Shown here piece after piece: positions 42,814 through 46,631 of a DNA stretch of 46,631 nucleotides. The translations under genes were made by a program, and so were the position numbers. The stretch covers positions 1 through 46,631 of the forward strand of contig JAUVKU010000003.1 in NCBI GenBank assembly GCA_030596105.1, given 5' to 3'. The number at the start of each line of letters is the position of its first letter. Positions within the stretch are counted from its first letter, which is position 1. Source of the DNA: a bacterium. GTDB lineage: Bacteria > Patescibacteriota > Minisyncoccia > Minisyncoccales > DAOVPY01. Under the pieces are notes generated by a model. That model saw only the letters and a program-made list of their open reading frames with translations. It did no database searches and was not told where the DNA came from.

Positions 42814-43467
42814 ATGGATATAAATAAAAAAGATATTATAGCTACAGTTGCTATTGCTGAAATTGACGCAGTTCTTATTTTAATAATTTTAAGAAATTTA
42901 GGAATTGATACTCCTTTGATTATTTCAGAAAAGACGGGCATAGACCCTTCTCTTCTTTTATCCCTTTTCTTTGCCTTTTTTCTTTTGACGATTTTACCGA
43001 CATTAGCTATTTGTGGAATTTGCGTCGCGTCTTTTCTAGGCAAAAAAATTCTTTCAATTTTTCAATTTGCGAAATATTTTTTAGCGGGAACGCTAAACAC
43101 ATTTATTGATCTCGGGGTTCTGAGTCTTTTAATGGCTATTTTTGGTGTTTCTGCTGGCTTACATTATTCAATTTTTAAAGCTATCTCTTTTACTTTCGCT
43201 GTAGTTAATTCTTATTTTTGGAATAAGCTTTGGACTTTTGAAAAGAAAGAAACAAAGGTAAGCTCCAAAGAATTTTCTCAGTTTTATCTTGTTACTGGAG
43301 TTGGATTTTTAATGAATGTTGGTATTGCCTCTTTGGTTGTTAATGTTGTTAATCCTCAGTTTGGAATGTCAAAAGAGCTTTGGGCTATGACGGGAGGTAT
43401 TGTTGCCGCTGTTTCTGTTTGCGCTTGGAATTTTTTAGGTTATAAACTGATTGTATTCAAGAAATAA
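42814..43467 (+). CDS. GtrA-family membrane protein with extra N-terminal helices
   Basis: 217 aa. The C-terminal ~130 residues (about 85-217) carry four helices with GtrA marks: QFAKYFLAGTLNTFIDLGVL, AISFTFAVVNSYFWNKLWTF and NFLGYKLIVFKK at the end. GtrA proteins are thought to help flip polyprenyl-linked sugars for surface glycan modification. The N-terminal ~80 residues, with two further helices, are not part of the standard family (about 120-150 aa). Confidence 0.85.
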   Translation: MDINKKDIIATVAIAEIDAVLILIILRNLGIDTPLIISEKTGIDPSLLLSLFFAFFLLTILPTLAICGICVASFLGKKILSIFQFAKYFLAGTLNTFIDLGVLSLLMAIFGVSAGLHYSIFKAISFTFAVVNSYFWNKLWTFEKKETKVSSKEFSQFYLVTGVGFLMNVGIASLVVNVVNPQFGMSKELWAMTGGIVAAVSVCAWNFLGYKLIVFKK

Positions 43468-43480
43468 GAAATTTGTATTT

Positions 43481-44587
43481 ATGGAGAATTTTGTCTTATA
43501 TCGTAAATATCGTCCCAAAAAGTTTGCGGAAATAATCGGACAGGAACATATTGTGCAAACTTTAACAAATGCTATTGTTACAAAAATGGTTTCGCATGCC
43601 TATTTGTTTTCGGGACCAAGGGGAAGCGGGAAAACAACACTTGCTCGTCTTTTGGCTAAAGCGGTGAATTGCGCTGAGAATGATGGATATGAACCATGTA
43701 ACAAATGTTCTTCTTGCCTTGAAATTAATCAAGGGAAAGCAGTCGATTTTATTGAGATTGATGCGGCTTCAAATAGGGGCATTGATGATATAAGGAGTTT
43801 GAGAGAGGGAGCGCGATTTGCTCCAATAAAATTGCCGTACAAAGTATTTATTATCGATGAAAGCCACCAGCTTACTAAGGAGGCATCAAATGCTTTATTA
43901 AAAATTTTAGAAGAACCGCCAAATCATACAATTTTTATTTTAGCAACCACCGAAATTCACAAAATGATACCAACGATTGTTTCTAGGTGTCAGAGTTTTG
44001 ATTTTAAAAAATTAACTGTGCCTGAAATTATTAAAAAATTGGAATATATTTCAGATAAAGAAAAAATAAAGATTGAAAGATCAGCATTAGAGTTAATTGC
44101 TTTAAATTCAGATGGAGCGCTAAGGGATGCGGAAGGTTTACTAGATCAAGCAATTACATTTTTAGGATCTGAGGATGGTGTGGCTAAAATAAAAGCAGAA
44201 GATATTAGGGAGTTGATAGGGGCTGTTGACACTAACCTAGTGAGCCAACTCGTTGATTTTATTAGCACTAAAGAAACGGGAAAGGCAATTGATTTTTTGA
44301 ATGAAATGATGGAGAAAGGACAGGATATGCAGCAATTAACGAAAACTTTAATTCGTTATTTAAGACGGGCATTGCTTTTAAAGATAAATTCTGGTTTAAT
44401 AAATTCAGTCTTGATGGGTATGACAAAAGAGGAACAAGAAAAGCTTAAAATTCAAACACAAGGATTTCAAGAGTCAGAATTGTGTGATATTTTGAAATTA
44501 TTTTTAGACGCTGAAAATAAGATGAAGTATTCCCCGATATTACAATTGCCGTTGGAATTGGCGATAATTAAAGTTACAAACAATTGA
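43481..44587 (+). CDS. dnaX: DNA polymerase III gamma/tau subunit, short gamma-like form
   Basis: 368 aa from ATG 43481. Clamp-loader AAA+ motor: YRKYRPKKFAEIIGQEHIV (7-25), Walker A GPRGSGKT (45-52), zinc-binding Cys 64, 73, 76 and 79, Walker B VFIIDESHQL with the usual DEVH-like box, and SRCQSFDF (sensor/arginine finger). It ends after the collar domain (LLLKINSGLI... LPLELAIIKV) and has no tau extension for DnaB and alpha binding. An in-frame upstream start at 43451 would overlap the previous gene. Confidence 0.93.
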   Translation: MENFVLYRKYRPKKFAEIIGQEHIVQTLTNAIVTKMVSHAYLFSGPRGSGKTTLARLLAKAVNCAENDGYEPCNKCSSCLEINQGKAVDFIEIDAASNRGIDDIRSLREGARFAPIKLPYKVFIIDESHQLTKEASNALLKILEEPPNHTIFILATTEIHKMIPTIVSRCQSFDFKKLTVPEIIKKLEYISDKEKIKIERSALELIALNSDGALRDAEGLLDQAITFLGSEDGVAKIKAEDIRELIGAVDTNLVSQLVDFISTKETGKAIDFLNEMMEKGQDMQQLTKTLIRYLRRALLLKINSGLINSVLMGMTKEEQEKLKIQTQGFQESELCDILKLFLDAENKMKYSPILQLPLELAIIKVTNN

Positions 44588-44636
44588 TTGTTTATTATAA
44601 TGTATAAGTGGGTTAAATAAGCCATGTCCACAACAA

Positions 44637-44707
44637 TACCGGGTCGTCTAATGGTAGGACAGCGGGTTTTGATCCCGTCAATCGGGGTTCGAGTCCCTGC
44701 CCGGTAG
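44637..44707 (+). tRNA. tRNA-Gln (TTG)
   Basis: Acceptor TACCGGG/CCCGGTA perfect, D-loop TAATGGTA, anticodon stem GCGGG/CCCGT with loop TTTTGAT (anticodon TTG), T-arm CGGGG/CCCTG. Discriminator G; CCA not fully encoded. Confidence 0.95.
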
Positions 44708-44714
44708 CAAAATT

Positions 44715-44738
44715 AAAAACCCCCTTTCGGGGTTTTTT
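44715..44738 (+). terminator. terminator after tRNA-Gln
   Basis: AAAAACCCC-CTTTC-GGGGTTTTTT. Confidence 0.85.
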
Positions 44739-44812
44739 AATTTTTTGATTTGGTTTAGATATCGTGATTTTTTTTCAAGCTTTTGGTCAAATTATATTGG
44801 TTTTACGACCTA

Positions 44813-44841
44813 TTGTTGTGCGTTTTTAATTGTTGTATAAT
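44813..44841 (+). promoter_or_regulatory. promoter TTGTTG-17-TATAAT in front of the guaA remnant
   Basis: TTGTTG at 44813-44818 and TATAAT at 44836-44841; the GTG of the remnant lies 11 bases after the -10, suggesting a once leaderless gene whose promoter has been kept. Confidence 0.5.
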
Positions 44842-44851
44842 ATATATAATT

Positions 44852-44950
44852 GTGGATAAGATTATTATTTTAGATTTTGGTGGACAGTATTTTAAGGAGA
44901 TTTTTTTATTGCGGAAATAGAGTATTCTAAAATTAAATTTTGATAAAAAA
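44852..44950 (+). pseudogene. guaA: 5' remnant of GMP synthase (guaA), frameshifted and truncated
   Basis: GTG at 44852 opens a frame reading VDKIIILDFGGQY, the hallmark start of the GMP synthase glutamine amidotransferase domain. It then diverges and stops at 44918. In another frame IAEIEYSKIKF (about 44908-44943) resembles the next conserved stretch, as expected after a small deletion plus frameshift. Nothing of the rest (about 500 residues, including Cys-His-Glu triad and PP-loop) is present. The remaining bases to 45136 hold only a hairpin (TTCCCAC/GTGGGAA, 45035-45053) and no ORF I can support. Confidence 0.6.
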
Positions 44951-45136
44951 ATAAGTGTAAAAAATTACGATTGTTTTTATCGGTCATAGGTGGTATTATT
45001 AAAGAAACGAAAGAGATAATCGGTAATGATAAGTTTCCCACATAGGGTGGGAATAGGTTCAAATTAAATAAAAAAAAGTTTAATTCAAAGGTCGTTATAA
45101 GTTGTTATAATAATAAAAAATTTATAATTTATATAT

Positions 45137-45637
45137 ATGAATAAAATTATTTTATCAGTTATTTTTTGCGTTGTTCTTGTTTTAGTTCTTTATCTTGTGT
45201 TTCAGGCTCCTGTTGACAAAGAAACGAGTTTAAAAAACAATAATCAAACTCAACCGGGTAATCAAATTCAACCAGGTGATCAAACTCAACCAGGTGATCA
45301 AACTCAAGAGGTTTTAGAATTTGGCTCAGAAACTGTCCATGAGGGATCTGGTCCTGGTATTATGGACGGCGATGTTGTGGTTGTGCATTATGTTGGGAAA
45401 TTAATAGATGGCACAATATTTGATTCAAGCAGAGACAAAGGAACTCCGTTTAGTTTTACCCATGGGACAGGAGAAGTAATAAAGGGCTGGGATATTGGAA
45501 TGATGGGAATGCAACTGGGGGAGACAAAAAAGATAACGGTTACGCCAGAGTATGGTTATGGAGAGGAGGGCTCTGGAAGTGTGCCTCCAAACGCAATAAT
45601 GATTTTTGAAGTAGAACTTCTCAGCATTAATCCATAG
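45137..45637 (+). CDS. membrane-anchored FKBP-type peptidyl-prolyl isomerase
   Basis: 166 aa. N-terminal helix (4-22) anchors it; a linker contains repeats of NQTQPGD-type units (about 36-57) encoded by near-identical 24-base repeats. The FKBP domain (about 60-166) has VVVHYVGKLIDGTIFDSS, TGEVIKGWDIGMMGMQLGE and PEYGYGEEGSGSVPPNA, with the Tyr, Asp, Trp and Tyr residues of the active pocket present. It likely helps fold exported proteins at the outer face of the membrane. Confidence 0.92.
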   Translation: MNKIILSVIFCVVLVLVLYLVFQAPVDKETSLKNNNQTQPGNQIQPGDQTQPGDQTQEVLEFGSETVHEGSGPGIMDGDVVVVHYVGKLIDGTIFDSSRDKGTPFSFTHGTGEVIKGWDIGMMGMQLGETKKITVTPEYGYGEEGSGSVPPNAIMIFEVELLSINP

Positions 45638-45664
45638 CTTGTAATACAAGGATTGTGGGTTATT

Positions 45665-45697
45665 AAAAACACGAACGCTTTTGCGTTCGTGTTTTTT
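45665..45697. terminator. strong terminator after FKBP gene
   Basis: AAAAACACGAACGC-TTTT-GCGTTCGTGTTTTT (14-bp stem) with T-run. Confidence 0.9.
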
Positions 45698-45877
45698 GAT
45701 TTGATTTTGTTAAGAGAAATGGAAACGAAAGTAAAAAATGTTGAATTAATATATTGATTTTTGGAAAATAGCTCATTCTTTAATATCTATTAGCGTATGG
45801 ATTTTTTTAATATAATTTGATATTATAAGAGTATGGAAATTATGTTATTCAATAATCTTTAATAATAATTTAAAATT

Positions 45878-46411
45878 ATGTTATACAACGTTTTTGATTC
45901 TATTTGTGTTTTTGGGGAAATTATAAAAAATATCATTTTTATTTTAATTTTATTTTTTGGGGGAGGCATTGTCTTGAAAGAAATTGTTAAAAAGGCAGTT
46001 GGGTTGGTTCAAGATGGTGACAAAGAAAAAGATTCTGTTTTGGAAAAAAGAGTTGCAACGCTGGGAGGTATATTTATGGCGACAGGTAATATCGTTATTT
46101 ATGTTGTTATTTTTTTGTTAATTTTAAAATTTTTTGGTGTAGACATTGCTCCGATTTTGGCTGGCATGGGAATTATTGGCTTGGCATTGGGGTTTGGCGC
46201 GCAATCAATTGTCAAGGATTTTGTTTCTGGTTTGTTCATTTTGATTGAAAATCAATATTCTATTGGAGATACGGTGAAAATAGGTGGATTTGAAGGAAAA
46301 GTTAAAAAGATTACAATGCGATCCACGGTTTTACGAGATAAAGGGGGTAAGACTTTTTATATCTCTAATGGGTTAATTAAGGATGTTGTGAATTTTTCTA
46401 AAAAGAAATAA
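45878..46411 (+). CDS. short MscS-family mechanosensitive channel
   Basis: 177 aa. Helices at about 12-34, 66-86 and the pore helix ILAGMGIIGLALGFGAQSIV (93-112), whose Gly/Ala pattern is the MscS signature, followed by the beta domain KDFVSGLFILIENQYSIGDT to FYISNGLIKDVVNFSKK. It stops right after the beta domain, so the alpha-beta cytoplasmic cage of full MscS (286 aa) is missing. Releases solutes on hypo-osmotic shock. Confidence 0.87.
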   Translation: MLYNVFDSICVFGEIIKNIIFILILFFGGGIVLKEIVKKAVGLVQDGDKEKDSVLEKRVATLGGIFMATGNIVIYVVIFLLILKFFGVDIAPILAGMGIIGLALGFGAQSIVKDFVSGLFILIENQYSIGDTVKIGGFEGKVKKITMRSTVLRDKGGKTFYISNGLIKDVVNFSKKK

Positions 46412-46426
46412 AAGCATAGAATAATG
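46412..46426 (-). repeat. dispersed intergenic motif, weak copy after MscS
   Basis: Plus strand AAGCATAGAATAATG; reverse complement CATTATTCTATGCTT matches the central part of the family only. Confidence 0.3.
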
Positions 46427-46507
46427 TAGTTGATTTGTTTGATAAAATAGGATTATAATGAAATATAAATAAAATATAAAAATAATTTAAAATTAGACGC
46501 ATGGAAT

Positions 46508-46631
46508 ATGGCGAAAATTAAAAAAACAAAAAAAAATAGAATAAAGAAAATAGTAAGTAACATAAAGAAGCCGAAAAAGAAAGTTGTGAAAAAAAATGAA
46601 CGCAAGAAAATAAAGAAAATAGTAAGTAAGA
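46508..46631 (+). CDS. start of a very lysine-rich protein, cut by the window end
   Basis: ATG at 46508 opens a frame that runs off the window (41 codons seen). About half of the residues are Lys or Arg, with RIKKIVSNIKKPKKK and later KKIKKIVSK. The 20-base stretch ATAAAGAAAATAGTAAGTAA occurs twice (46541-46560 and about 46610-46629), so the protein may have an expanding repeat. It could be a basic tail of a nucleic-acid-binding or envelope protein; the family cannot be told. Confidence 0.4.
   Translation, partial: MAKIKKTKKNRIKKIVSNIKKPKKKVVKKNERKKIKKIVSK

Noticed and set aside
44990..45060. Open frame GGIIKETKEIIGNDKFPT after the guaA remnant
   Set aside because: Too short and not clearly similar to any part of GMP synthase; may be chance.
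1..46631. Insertion sequences or prophage genes
   Set aside because: No transposase, integrase or phage structural gene is recognisable; the dispersed repeats are short and carry no ORF.

Overview
This is an AT-rich bacterial window with short intergenic gaps and mostly plus-strand genes. UGA reads as stop, and release factor 2 is present. The gene content (short HPF, small RRM protein, orphan ParA, GtrA, short DnaX, HARE-HTH protein with sigma region 4, VirD4/HerA-like ATPase with a membrane partner, ComEC without its hydrolase domain) and the rarity of Shine-Dalgarno sites on core genes suggest a reduced Candidate Phyla Radiation (Patescibacteria) genome, probably of the Paceibacteria/Parcubacteria type. 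That placement is inferred from gene content only.

Layout. 1-12.6 kb: end of an O-antigen-ligase-like TPR membrane protein; a structured non-coding stretch; murB; hpf; secA; a DUF1614-like membrane protein; secD-metK-secF; the sigma4/HARE-HTH protein; and a membrane protein paired with the ATPase at 12.6-14.7 kb. 14.7-19.1 kb: pgk, a RecJ-like nuclease, a truncated nadE remnant, an orphan helical-repeat protein, and tRNA-Phe/tRNA-Gly. 19.1-24.1 kb: clpB, a degenerate HtrA-like protein and comEC. 24.2-25.4 kb: a minus-strand operon of four small unknown genes, three copies of one domain being spread over two of them. 25.5-28.6 kb: tRNA-Thr, prfB with its programmed +1 frameshift, ftsE-ftsX and tRNA-Gln(CUG). 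28.9-38.3 kb: orphan ParA, a membrane-anchored protein, rarA, an AlkD-like protein, another anchored protein, xseA-xseB, a GH130-like enzyme and a PIF1-like helicase. 38.4-41 kb (minus): an unknown zinc-ribbon protein and a PLP lyase whose diagnostic residues fit tyrosine phenol-lyase. 41-46.6 kb: SPFH protein, RRM protein with a long hairpin-bearing leader, GtrA, dnaX, tRNA-Gln(UUG), a guaA remnant, FKBP isomerase, short MscS, and the start of a lysine-rich protein.

Themes. Envelope and export functions (murB, secA, secD, secF, ftsEX, GtrA, MscS) and DNA repair or uptake (recJ, comEC, rarA, alkD-like, xseAB, PIF1-like) dominate. Two broken genes (nadE, guaA) point to ongoing loss of NAD and GMP synthesis. 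Intergenic regions share two short repeat families (a TACGCTCTC-type motif and an AGATCTGTT/AACAGGTCT hairpin) that occur near promoters. The least explained loci are the tandem promoter/hairpin region before murB, the minus-strand small-protein operon, and the twin-hairpin leader of the RRM gene.
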